From positions 2,356,001-2,420,000 of the forward strand of contig NZ_CP059725.1 in assembly GCF_014117425.1 (NCBI RefSeq): a stretch of DNA of 64,000 nucleotides, read 5' to 3'. How positions within the stretch are numbered: position 1 is the stretch's first letter; each line of letters opens with the position of its first letter. This document shows, in pieces, positions 39,466 to 47,473 of the stretch. The stretch is from Bartonella sp. HY038 (lineage in GTDB: Bacteria > Pseudomonadota > Alphaproteobacteria > Rhizobiales > Rhizobiaceae). Under the pieces are notes generated by a model. The model was not told the origin of the DNA. It did not search any database and worked only from the letters and a program-made list of their open reading frames with translations. Position numbers and translations under genes: made by a program.

Positions 39466-40800
39466 ATGAATGATATTAGTAAATCATCTCTTCACCGAGT
39501 GCTAGGTGTGCCGTCCTTGGTTTTATTCGGCCTTGCTTATATGGTGCCGCTAACAATTTTTACCACCTATGGGGTTGTTACAACTATAACAAAAGGTCAC
39601 CTGCCTGTTGCTTATATTGTAACACTATTTGCCATGTTTTTTACGGCGTTAAGCTATGGTAGCATGGTAAATAAACAACCAACAGCAGGATCAGCCTATA
39701 GTTATTCAAGTAAAGCATTTGGTTCATCGGTGGGGTTTATGGTTGGTTGGACATTGCTGCTAGACTATATATTTCTACCACTCATCAATTTTTTACTTAT
39801 CGGAATATTTCTCCATGAATATTTCCCAGCAATTTCTGCTCATATATGGATTCTTGCATCTATTGCTTTAGCAACAATTTTTAATATTTTAGGCATTAAA
39901 CTTGTAGCAAAAATGAACTTTATCATTGTTGGCACTCAAGCTATTTTTCTCATTGTGTTTTTTGCACTTACCTTTGCAATGGTGGTAAAGGGCGATGCCC
40001 CTTCTATCATTAGCCCCTTTATAGGTGATGATTTAAAATTAAATTCAATTGTTGCTGGCGCCGCGATTCTTTGCCTATCCTTTTTGGGTTTTGACGCTAT
40101 TTCAACCCTATCGGAAGAAGCACATAATCCGCGGCGTAGCGTACCAATAGCGATCATTTTTTGCACACTTATTGCTGGACTACTGTTTATTATCACTGCA
40201 TGGGCAGGGCATTTGGTTTTTCCAAATTGGCAAGATTTCAAAAATGAAGATACTGCTGCAACCGATGTTATGGCAAGATTGGGTGGCCATTTTTTGGTTA
40301 CTTTTTTTACTGCAGCCTATATTGCAGGTGCCTTCGCATCGGCGATGGCATCACAGGTAAGCGTTGTTCGCATCCTTTATTCTATGGGGCGAGACAACAT
40401 GCTGCCCAATCGGATATTTGGTGTTATTAGCAGAAAATTTGGAACCCCAATCGGCGCAACGCTTGTGGTAAGCTTAGTGTCATTATTGGCATTGGTAATG
40501 AGTGTAACATTTGCCGTTAACATGATTAGCTTTGGCGCATTAGCGGCATTTTCGTTTGTTAATCTATCGGTTATAAAAGTCTTATTTATCGATCAAAAGC
40601 AGAATAAGGGCAGCAAACTCATTATTTATGGTGTTTTACCATTCATCGGCTTTTTATTTACACTTTGGCTTTGGACATCGCTTTCTTCTATCACTTTTAT
40701 AATTGGTATGATTTGGTTTGCGATAGGATTTATCTATTTACTGTACCTAACCCGCTTTTTCAAAATAAAACCTAAAGAATTTAACATGGAAGATGAGTGA
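39466..40800 (+). CDS. APC-superfamily amino acid/amine permease (PuuP-like)
   Basis: This inner-membrane transporter has 444 residues and about twelve spans. The first span region reads VLFGLAYMVPLTIFTTYG. TAGSAYSYSSKAFGSSVGFMVGW is the APC family segment after span 2. FLGFDAISTLSEEAHNPRRSVP near residue 205 is the family loop. It most resembles putrescine or other amine and amino acid importers. The next gene encodes a class III aminotransferase of the omega type, which fits uptake followed by deamination of an amine. A weak GGGGTAT precedes the ATG. Confidence 0.87.
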   Translation: MNDISKSSLHRVLGVPSLVLFGLAYMVPLTIFTTYGVVTTITKGHLPVAYIVTLFAMFFTALSYGSMVNKQPTAGSAYSYSSKAFGSSVGFMVGWTLLLDYIFLPLINFLLIGIFLHEYFPAISAHIWILASIALATIFNILGIKLVAKMNFIIVGTQAIFLIVFFALTFAMVVKGDAPSIISPFIGDDLKLNSIVAGAAILCLSFLGFDAISTLSEEAHNPRRSVPIAIIFCTLIAGLLFIITAWAGHLVFPNWQDFKNEDTAATDVMARLGGHFLVTFFTAAYIAGAFASAMASQVSVVRILYSMGRDNMLPNRIFGVISRKFGTPIGATLVVSLVSLLALVMSVTFAVNMISFGALAAFSFVNLSVIKVLFIDQKQNKGSKLIIYGVLPFIGFLFTLWLWTSLSSITFIIGMIWFAIGFIYLLYLTRFFKIKPKEFNMEDE

Positions 40801-40802
40801 AT

Positions 40803-40967
40803 ATGCTGGGACCAATTGACACAATAAATAAATCTGCCACATTGTCTTTGATAGCATCTTGGTTTTCCTATGCTAGCATTGCAGCATTTACATCAGAAGC
40901 TGAAAAAACTTTTGCAGGAAATGCGCTAAAATATAAATTTAAAAGCACGTTACTGCTAAAGCAATAA
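40803..40967 (+). CDS. Possible 54-residue small protein
   Basis: This short frame starts two bases after the permease stop (TGAATATG), with GGAAGATGAG upstream. It encodes MLGPIDTINKSATLSLIASW and on to KSTLLLKQ. The middle is mildly hydrophobic. The position suggests translational coupling. No family was recognised, and a chance frame is quite possible. Confidence 0.25.
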   Translation: MLGPIDTINKSATLSLIASWFSYASIAAFTSEAEKTFAGNALKYKFKSTLLLKQ

Positions 40968-41035
40968 ATAGATATGCTCTAACATGCTCGATATAAATGG
41001 TTATGTCTTTGTTTTTAACTATGGAGGAGAGTTTT

Positions 41036-42403
41036 ATGAACTCGCATAATGATATGAAGAATACTGTTGACCCATTATTATATCCATTTACTGATCCTGA
41101 AAATTTAAAAAAATTTCCACCCATTGTTATTACCGGTGGCAAAGGTGTCTATGTCACCGATAATCACGGAAAAAGCTACATTGATGGGCAAGCTGGCCTT
41201 TGGAATGTTAATGTCGGCCATGGACGCGAGGAAATAAAAGAAGCAATTCGCCAACAATTGGATAAGTTAAGCTATTATTCGCTTTTTGCCGGTTCAAGCA
41301 ATCAACCATCATTGGATCTATCTAATCGCCTTGTTGAGATGACAGCACAAGAAGATATGGGTGCCTGTTTTTTCTCATCTGGTGGCTCGGAAGCAAATGA
41401 AGCCGCATTTAAATTGGTGCGCCAATATTGGCGCTTAAAGGGCGAGCCAAAGCGCACCCATATTATATCGCTTAAAAATGCCTATCATGGTGTTACACTT
41501 GGCGCACTTTCGGCTATTGGCAGCCGATATTATCGCGAAAATTTTGAACCACTCTTATCTTGGTTTAGTCAAGTTGAAACACCCCATCTTTATCGCAATC
41601 CCTTTGGCATCAAAAACCACGAAGAATTAGGCACACTTTGCCTTGATTTAATGGAGCGTGAGATCCTTTATAAGGGGCCAGCCAATGTGGCGGCAATCAT
41701 TGCCGAACCGGTACAAGGTGCAGGTGGTATTATTGTTCCCCCAAAAAACTATTGGCCAGGTTTGCGCCAATTATGTGATAAATACGGTATTTTATTAATA
41801 TCGGACGAAGTTGTCACTGGTTTTGGGCGTTTGGGTTCGATGCTAGGCTGCCGTCATTGGGGCGTGCGTCCAGATATTATGTCTTTTGCAAAAGGCATTA
41901 ATAGCGGTTATGTTCCACTTGGTGTTACAATGATGAGCCGTGAAATTGCCCATACATTTGAAACAACCGACACACCCAATCCTTCAATTCATGGTTTTGT
42001 CCATGGTAACACCTATTCTGGCCATCCTTTGGCTTGCGCTTCAGCACTTGCCAACTTAAAAATTATCGAAGATGAAAATCTTACTCAAAAAGCTGGCGAT
42101 GTTGGACAATATTTTATCGACCGATTAAAAGACCTACAAACCAGACATGAAAATATTGGCGATGTCCGAGGGTGTGGCTTGATGATTGGCGTTGAAATGG
42201 TCGCGGATCGCGAGCATAAAACACCTTTCCAACCATCTGATTATTTTGGCGCAAGAATTGCCGATTATTGCCGCGATCATGGTGTTTTGATTAGAAATCT
42301 TGCTGATACCTTCATTATATCACCACCCTTTATCCTAGAAAAAGAGCATGTTGATATTATGGTCGATACATTTGATGCCGGCATTAAGAGTGTAGCCAAG
42401 TAA
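41036..42403 (+). CDS. Class III aminotransferase (omega-aminotransferase type)
   Basis: This PLP enzyme moves an amino group from an amine or omega-amino acid to a keto acid such as pyruvate. It has 455 residues. Motifs are GLWNVNVGHGREEI near the N-terminus, FFSSGGSEANEAAFKLVRQYW, NAYHGVTLGALS, LLISDEVVTGFGRLG with the cofactor aspartate, and SFAKGINSGYVPLG with the PLP lysine. It most resembles putrescine- or taurine-pyruvate aminotransferases. GGAGGAGA precedes the ATG at 41036. It sits between an amine permease gene and an amidase gene. Confidence 0.9.
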   Translation: MNSHNDMKNTVDPLLYPFTDPENLKKFPPIVITGGKGVYVTDNHGKSYIDGQAGLWNVNVGHGREEIKEAIRQQLDKLSYYSLFAGSSNQPSLDLSNRLVEMTAQEDMGACFFSSGGSEANEAAFKLVRQYWRLKGEPKRTHIISLKNAYHGVTLGALSAIGSRYYRENFEPLLSWFSQVETPHLYRNPFGIKNHEELGTLCLDLMEREILYKGPANVAAIIAEPVQGAGGIIVPPKNYWPGLRQLCDKYGILLISDEVVTGFGRLGSMLGCRHWGVRPDIMSFAKGINSGYVPLGVTMMSREIAHTFETTDTPNPSIHGFVHGNTYSGHPLACASALANLKIIEDENLTQKAGDVGQYFIDRLKDLQTRHENIGDVRGCGLMIGVEMVADREHKTPFQPSDYFGARIADYCRDHGVLIRNLADTFIISPPFILEKEHVDIMVDTFDAGIKSVAK

Positions 42404-42425
42404 AGGCTGCTCATTATAATCGTTG

Positions 42426-42467
42426 AGGTCGCATAGAATTATCAAATTCAGTGCGGCCTTACTTTTT
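42426..42467 (+). terminator. Probable terminator after the aminotransferase gene
   Basis: AGGTCGCA (42426-42433) pairs with TGCGGCCT (42452-42459, one G-T pair), then TACTTTTT. It suggests the amidase gene may have its own promoter. Confidence 0.5.
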
Positions 42468-42631
42468 AGATAATGGCTTTTTAAAAAAAGAAAATCTTAG
42501 CAAAATTATCCAGTATTTTCGCGATTAACAACAACAACCAAAACGATCGCAGGCTAAATTTTTATAAAATAAATCATCAAAAGCAATAACATAATTTTTA
42601 TGATAGCCTTGCTTACGTCGGAGGAGAACCC

Positions 42632-44062
42632 ATGCAAATTACCCAATTATCAGCAGAAAGCCTATCTGCACTTATTCATCGGCGCGAAATTTCATGCCGC
42701 GAGGTTATGGAAGCCTATCTTAACCGCATAGATGCACTCAATCCCTTAATAAACGCTATCATATTGCGGCGTGATAGAGAGATAGTCTTAAAAGAAGCTG
42801 ATAGTGCCGATGCGGCTCTAAAAGCTGGTATATCTTATGGTTGGATGCATGGCTTCCCGCAAGCAATAAAAGATCTATCGCAAGTGGCGGGTTTAAAAAC
42901 AACACGCGGCTCGCTTGCTTATCAAGATAATGTTGCAACCATAGATGACACTCATGTCGCCAGAATTAGATCAGCCGGTGCAATTATTATTGGTAAAACC
43001 AATACGCCTGAATTTGGGTTAGGATCACACACCTATAATGCGTTGCATGGCCGCACCCGCAACCCCTATAATCTTGATAAAAGTGCGGGTGGTTCAAGCG
43101 GTGGTGCCGCCGCAGCCTTAGCTGCCCATATGCTACCAGTTGCAGATGGGTCTGACATGATGGGATCACTGCGCAATCCAGCAGGCTTTTGTAATATTGT
43201 TGGCTTTCGTCCAAGTTTTGGCCGTGTGCCAAGTGGCCCGCAAATATCTTATAATAATATGCTATCGGCTTATGGGCCAATGGGACGCAACGTTAATGAT
43301 ACGGCACGTTTGCTCGCCATACAATCAGGCTTTTCAGCCAATGATCCTAATTCTCTTGCTAATGAAGATCTTAGTCTGACGGATCAATATGATGCGAATA
43401 AAACATTGGTTGGATTTTTAGGCGACATGAATGGTCATCTTGCTATGGAAAATGGCATGATGGATATTTTACAATCTTCCCTTACTGTCATGACAAAAAT
43501 GGGCTGCAACGTTGAAGCTGTTGATATGCGTTTTGATCTTGAAAACCTATGGACAGGCTGGATAAATTTGCGCAGTTGGTCAGTAGCAACCGCCAATGCC
43601 GCGCTTTATGAAAATGAAGAAAAACGAAAACTGCTCAAGCCGGAAGCAATTTGGGAAATTGAACGCGGGCTCAAAATGAGTGGTAGTACCGTTGCCAATG
43701 CCATTAATACCCGCAATCAATGGCTAACTTATTTACTATCCCTATTCGAGCGTTACCACTATTTGGTATTGCCAACCGCGCAGGTTTTTCCATTTGATGT
43801 AAATATAAATTGGCCCGCTAAAATTGCAGAGCGTGATATGGATACTTATCACCGTTGGATGGAAGTGGTTATTCCAACAAGCATGGCAGGTTTACCGGCA
43901 ATTTCGCTACCTGCCGGCTTCTCAGTGGATGGGCTACCTGCAGGCGTCCAAATTATTGGCTGCCCACGAGGTGACCGTGAGCTAATGCAATTTGCTAAAG
44001 CATTCGAGACCGCTAGAGGCCCCATTGACAGACCTCTTGACCAAAGATTAGGCGCATTATAG
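42632..44062 (+). CDS. Amidase-signature family hydrolase
   Basis: The enzyme hydrolyses a carboxamide by the Ser-cisSer-Lys mechanism. It has 476 residues. The triad can be placed: K80 in QAIKDLS, S155 in AGGSSGGAAAA and S179 in DMMGSLRNPAG. The 24-residue spacing between the two serines is the family value. GFRPSFGRVPSG follows. There is no signal peptide, so it acts in the cytoplasm. A GatA role is unlikely, because gatB and gatC are absent and the sequence is nearer to general amidases. GGAGGAGAACCC precedes the ATG. Confidence 0.9.
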   Translation: MQITQLSAESLSALIHRREISCREVMEAYLNRIDALNPLINAIILRRDREIVLKEADSADAALKAGISYGWMHGFPQAIKDLSQVAGLKTTRGSLAYQDNVATIDDTHVARIRSAGAIIIGKTNTPEFGLGSHTYNALHGRTRNPYNLDKSAGGSSGGAAAALAAHMLPVADGSDMMGSLRNPAGFCNIVGFRPSFGRVPSGPQISYNNMLSAYGPMGRNVNDTARLLAIQSGFSANDPNSLANEDLSLTDQYDANKTLVGFLGDMNGHLAMENGMMDILQSSLTVMTKMGCNVEAVDMRFDLENLWTGWINLRSWSVATANAALYENEEKRKLLKPEAIWEIERGLKMSGSTVANAINTRNQWLTYLLSLFERYHYLVLPTAQVFPFDVNINWPAKIAERDMDTYHRWMEVVIPTSMAGLPAISLPAGFSVDGLPAGVQIIGCPRGDRELMQFAKAFETARGPIDRPLDQRLGAL

Positions 44063-44079
44063 CCTTTAAGATTTTAAAA

Positions 44080-44120
44080 TTGAGCATTTTCAAAAAATTT
44101 ATTACATTGAAAATGCTCAA
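44080..44120. terminator. Two-way terminator between convergent operons
   Basis: A perfect 14-bp stem, TTGAGCATTTTCAA with TTGAAAATGCTCAA, has a T-rich stretch on the right and an A-rich one inside. It separates the amidase gene from the binding-protein genes. Confidence 0.8.
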
Positions 44121-44137
44121 CTATTTTTGATAAATAA

Positions 44138-45736
44138 TTATTGTTCTTTCTTCATATTCCAGAAAACTGGTGAAGCGGTCGGCAGCATATCTTTAATATT
44201 TGTATGGCGTGCCTGTGGAATTTGGAATTCACCCAGTGGCACATAAAGCACAAAATCAATCACATGCTGCTGGATTTTTTTTGCAACTTCCTTGCGCTCA
44301 TCATCATTATCTGCTGCGATAAATTCTTGCTTTAACGCCTCTATTTTTTCATCAACCGGCCAACCAAACCAAGCCTTATCTCCACGTCCATTCAACATTT
44401 GCGAATTTAGCGGTGTGGATACTTCAGGTATGATCCATGTGGTAAAGAACATATTCCAACCACCATCCTTGGGGGCTGCCATTGACGCTCTGCGACCAAC
44501 AAGCGTTTGCCAATCCATAGGTTGCAAATCAACATTAAAACCAGCCGCACGTAATTGCTGAGCTGCAACAATCGGTTGCGGCGCTAAAGTTGCAACATCA
44601 GTTGGCTGCATAATAACAATTGGCGTGCCATCATAACCTGCCTCGGTTAGCAAAGCCTTTGCTTTATCAACATCACCCTTATGGGTTAATGATTGCGTAC
44701 CACTTTCATCACCTAGTAATGTACCACAACCAAAGATCGCACCACAAACCTGATAATAGTCTGGTGAAGCCATAAGATTGGCAAGACTTGGTTCTTGTGA
44801 CAGTGCATATAAGGCTGCTTGGCGAATTTTTTGGTTATCAAAAGGCGGATATTTAAAATTCATACGAGCAATTGATTGCGATCCAAATTTATCGCGCTTT
44901 TCAACAACAATATGGTCATCGCCTTCAATAAGCGGAATAAGATCGACTGAGATTTCTTCAAGGTAGTCAATTTCATCATTAGCAAGGGCATTTATAGCGG
45001 TTTGGCTATCTGGCATGCTGATCCATTGTACCTTATCCACATAGACAACTTTACCCCCTGCCATGCCGTCGGCCGGCTCATCACGCGGAATGTAATCGGT
45101 GAATTTTTCATAAGTTACACCAATACCCGGCTTAAAATCGGCAACAACCATTTTAAATGGACCTGAGCCTACAAATTCTTTAATCGCTTGATCGGGCGGC
45201 GTATTTGCCACAGCTTCTGGCATGATAAAGGCAGGAACTGCTGACTCTTTCGATAAAACATCAAGTAAAGGACGGAAAGGCTTCTTTAATGTCCAGACAA
45301 TTGTTTTGTCATCCACGGCTTCTAATTTTTCAGTTGCATCAAATAGTAATTGCCCACCACTATCACGCGCGCCCCAACGCTTTAATGAAGCTACAACGTC
45401 CTTACCAGTAACGGGTGAACCATCATGGAATTTTAAACCATCACGCAAAGTAAAACTATAGGTTTTGCCATCTTCTGACACAGTCCAATCAGCCATTTGC
45501 GGACGTGGATTTGAGTGGGAATCTTGCGCTATCAAAACATCATAGATCATATAACCATGATTACGCGTAATATGCGCAGTTGTTAGAATTGGATCAGTAA
45601 CACGCAAGTCCGAATGCATAACCGCCTTTAAAATAGTTTCGGCAAAAGCGGTTGTTGACGCTAAGGACATAGATAAAGCGATAAGGCCAATCTTCAGGAC
45701 AGAGCGCATTTTAAAGCGATTTTTCTTATATAACAT
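44138..45736 (-). CDS. ABC transporter substrate-binding protein, family 5 (paralogue 1)
   Basis: This periplasmic peptide or solute receptor has 532 residues. The signal peptide ends near STTAFAE. The SBP_bac_5 core follows: PQMADWTVSEDGKTYSFTLRDGLKFHDGSPVTGKDVVASL and RQAALYALSQEPSLANLM. The ATG ending at 45736 has GAGGTGAAC upstream. It is closely related to the next gene upstream along nearly its whole length. It is the last gene of the nine-gene operon whose permeases begin near 55.8 kb, so the two receptors may widen its substrate range. Confidence 0.92.
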   Translation of the reverse strand: MLYKKNRFKMRSVLKIGLIALSMSLASTTAFAETILKAVMHSDLRVTDPILTTAHITRNHGYMIYDVLIAQDSHSNPRPQMADWTVSEDGKTYSFTLRDGLKFHDGSPVTGKDVVASLKRWGARDSGGQLLFDATEKLEAVDDKTIVWTLKKPFRPLLDVLSKESAVPAFIMPEAVANTPPDQAIKEFVGSGPFKMVVADFKPGIGVTYEKFTDYIPRDEPADGMAGGKVVYVDKVQWISMPDSQTAINALANDEIDYLEEISVDLIPLIEGDDHIVVEKRDKFGSQSIARMNFKYPPFDNQKIRQAALYALSQEPSLANLMASPDYYQVCGAIFGCGTLLGDESGTQSLTHKGDVDKAKALLTEAGYDGTPIVIMQPTDVATLAPQPIVAAQQLRAAGFNVDLQPMDWQTLVGRRASMAAPKDGGWNMFFTTWIIPEVSTPLNSQMLNGRGDKAWFGWPVDEKIEALKQEFIAADNDDERKEVAKKIQQHVIDFVLYVPLGEFQIPQARHTNIKDMLPTASPVFWNMKKEQ

Positions 45737-45776
45737 GTTCACCTCTATTTTATTGTTTTAAATTACTGATGGTAAA

Positions 45777-45817
45777 GGTTAGAGATGTTTTAGTCTTGAT
45801 GAAAAATATCTCTAACC
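45777..45817 (-). terminator. Stem-loop between the two binding-protein genes
   Basis: GGTTAGAGAT pairs with ATCTCTAACC across 21 bases. There is no strong T run, so it may act as an mRNA stabiliser or attenuator. Confidence 0.5.
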
Positions 45818-45836
45818 GATTGTTTACTATTGATAG

Positions 45837-47444
45837 CTAATCGGATTTTTTAATATTCCAAAAAACTGGTATCGAAGTGGGTAACATATCGGTCACGTTT
45901 TTATGTCGCCCTTGCGGCATTTGATATTCACCCAAAGGTATATAGATAACAAAATCCAAAACATGTTTTTGAATCTTTTCCGCAACAATTTTGCGTTCAT
46001 CATCATTATTAGCAGCGATAAATTCTTGCTTAAGCTGTTCAAGAGCATCATCTACAGGCCATCCAAACCACCCCTTGTCACCACGACCATTAAGCATAGG
46101 CGAGATTAAAGGGCTGGAAATTTCAGGTACACCCCAATTGGTAAAGAATAAATTCCAACCGCCATCTTTAGGTGCAACCATCGATGCACGGCGGCCAACG
46201 AGCGTTTGCCAATCCATCGGTTGCAAATCCACATTAAAGCCAACGGCTCGCAATTGCTGGGCGGCAACAATAGGCTGTGCCAAAAGGCTAGCCGTATCGG
46301 TGGGCTGCATAATTACAACTGGTGTTCCATCATAGCCAGCTTCTTTTAAAAGCGCTTTGGCCTTTTCAATATCACCATTATGAGTAAGGGTCGAAGCACC
46401 ATCTTCAGAGGCAAGTAAAGTATTACACCCCAAAATAGCACCGCAAACCTTATAATATTCCGGTGATGCCATAAGATTAGCAAGTATAGGCTGTTGGGAC
46501 AGTGCATATAAAGCTGCTTGGCGAATTTTTTGGTTATCAAAGGGCGGATATTTAAAATTCATACGTCCCATGGTTTGAAAACCATATTTATCACGCTTTT
46601 CGACAATGATGTCTTCATCACCCTCAATCAATGGAATAAGGTCAACCGTCACCTGCTCAAGATAATCAACTTCACCATTAGCAAGCGCATTGATTGATGT
46701 TTGGCGGTCTGGCATGCTGATCCATTGCACCTTATCCACATAGACGACTTTGCCCCCTGCTAAACCATCTGGTGGTTCATCACGCGGGATGTAATCGGCA
46801 AATTTTTCATAAGTAACACCAAGCCCCGGTTTAAACTCGGATACAACCATTTTAAAAGGACCAGAGCCAATAAATTCACTGATCGCTTGATCTGCTGGCG
46901 TATTGGCTATGCGTTCGGGCATGATAAAGGCTGGCACGCTCGATTCCTTGGACAAAACAGATAATAGTGGATTAAATGGCTTTTTTAATTTCCATAAAAT
47001 TGTTTTGTCATCAGGGGCGGTAAATTCTTCCGTTGCATCAAGCAATAATTGCCCCCCGCTATCACGCGCGCCCCAGCGCTTTAAAGACGCAATAACGTCT
47101 TTACTAGTGACAGGTGAACCATCGTGAAATTGTAAACCATCGCGCAAGGTGAATTGGTAAGTTTTACCATCTTCTGAAATGGTCCAATCTGCCATTTGCT
47201 GACGTGGCTGCAAATTAGAATCTTGCGCAATCAAAACATCATAGATCATATAACCATGATTGCGCGTTATATGAGCGGTTGTTAAAATAGGATCGGTTAT
47301 CCGTAGGTCCGAATGCATCACCGCTTTAATCACCGTTTCGGCAAAAGCAATTGTTGACGTGAATGACATCGGCACCGACATTGATAACGCAATAAGCCCC
47401 ATTTTAACGATAGAGCCAATTTTTTTGCTATTTTTGTAAAACAT
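45837..47444 (-). CDS. ABC transporter substrate-binding protein, family 5 (paralogue 2)
   Basis: The protein has 535 residues and a signal peptide ending near STIAFAE. It has the same family features as the gene after it and very similar sequence, including the shared MHSDLRITDPILTTAHITRN start of the mature protein. Differences cluster in the middle and near the C-terminus, where ligand contacts are likely. GAGGTGG precedes the ATG ending at 47444. It is 29 bases after the Ntn hydrolase gene. Tandem duplication with divergence is the simplest origin. Confidence 0.92.
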   Translation of the reverse strand: MFYKNSKKIGSIVKMGLIALSMSVPMSFTSTIAFAETVIKAVMHSDLRITDPILTTAHITRNHGYMIYDVLIAQDSNLQPRQQMADWTISEDGKTYQFTLRDGLQFHDGSPVTSKDVIASLKRWGARDSGGQLLLDATEEFTAPDDKTILWKLKKPFNPLLSVLSKESSVPAFIMPERIANTPADQAISEFIGSGPFKMVVSEFKPGLGVTYEKFADYIPRDEPPDGLAGGKVVYVDKVQWISMPDRQTSINALANGEVDYLEQVTVDLIPLIEGDEDIIVEKRDKYGFQTMGRMNFKYPPFDNQKIRQAALYALSQQPILANLMASPEYYKVCGAILGCNTLLASEDGASTLTHNGDIEKAKALLKEAGYDGTPVVIMQPTDTASLLAQPIVAAQQLRAVGFNVDLQPMDWQTLVGRRASMVAPKDGGWNLFFTNWGVPEISSPLISPMLNGRGDKGWFGWPVDDALEQLKQEFIAANNDDERKIVAEKIQKHVLDFVIYIPLGEYQMPQGRHKNVTDMLPTSIPVFWNIKKSD

Positions 47445-47473
47445 GTCCACCTCTTGGCTTTTTGGTTGATAAT

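Noticed and set aside
42632..44062. GatA subunit of the Glu-tRNA amidotransferase
   Set aside because: There is no gatB or gatC nearby, and the neighbours are a transporter and an aminotransferase.
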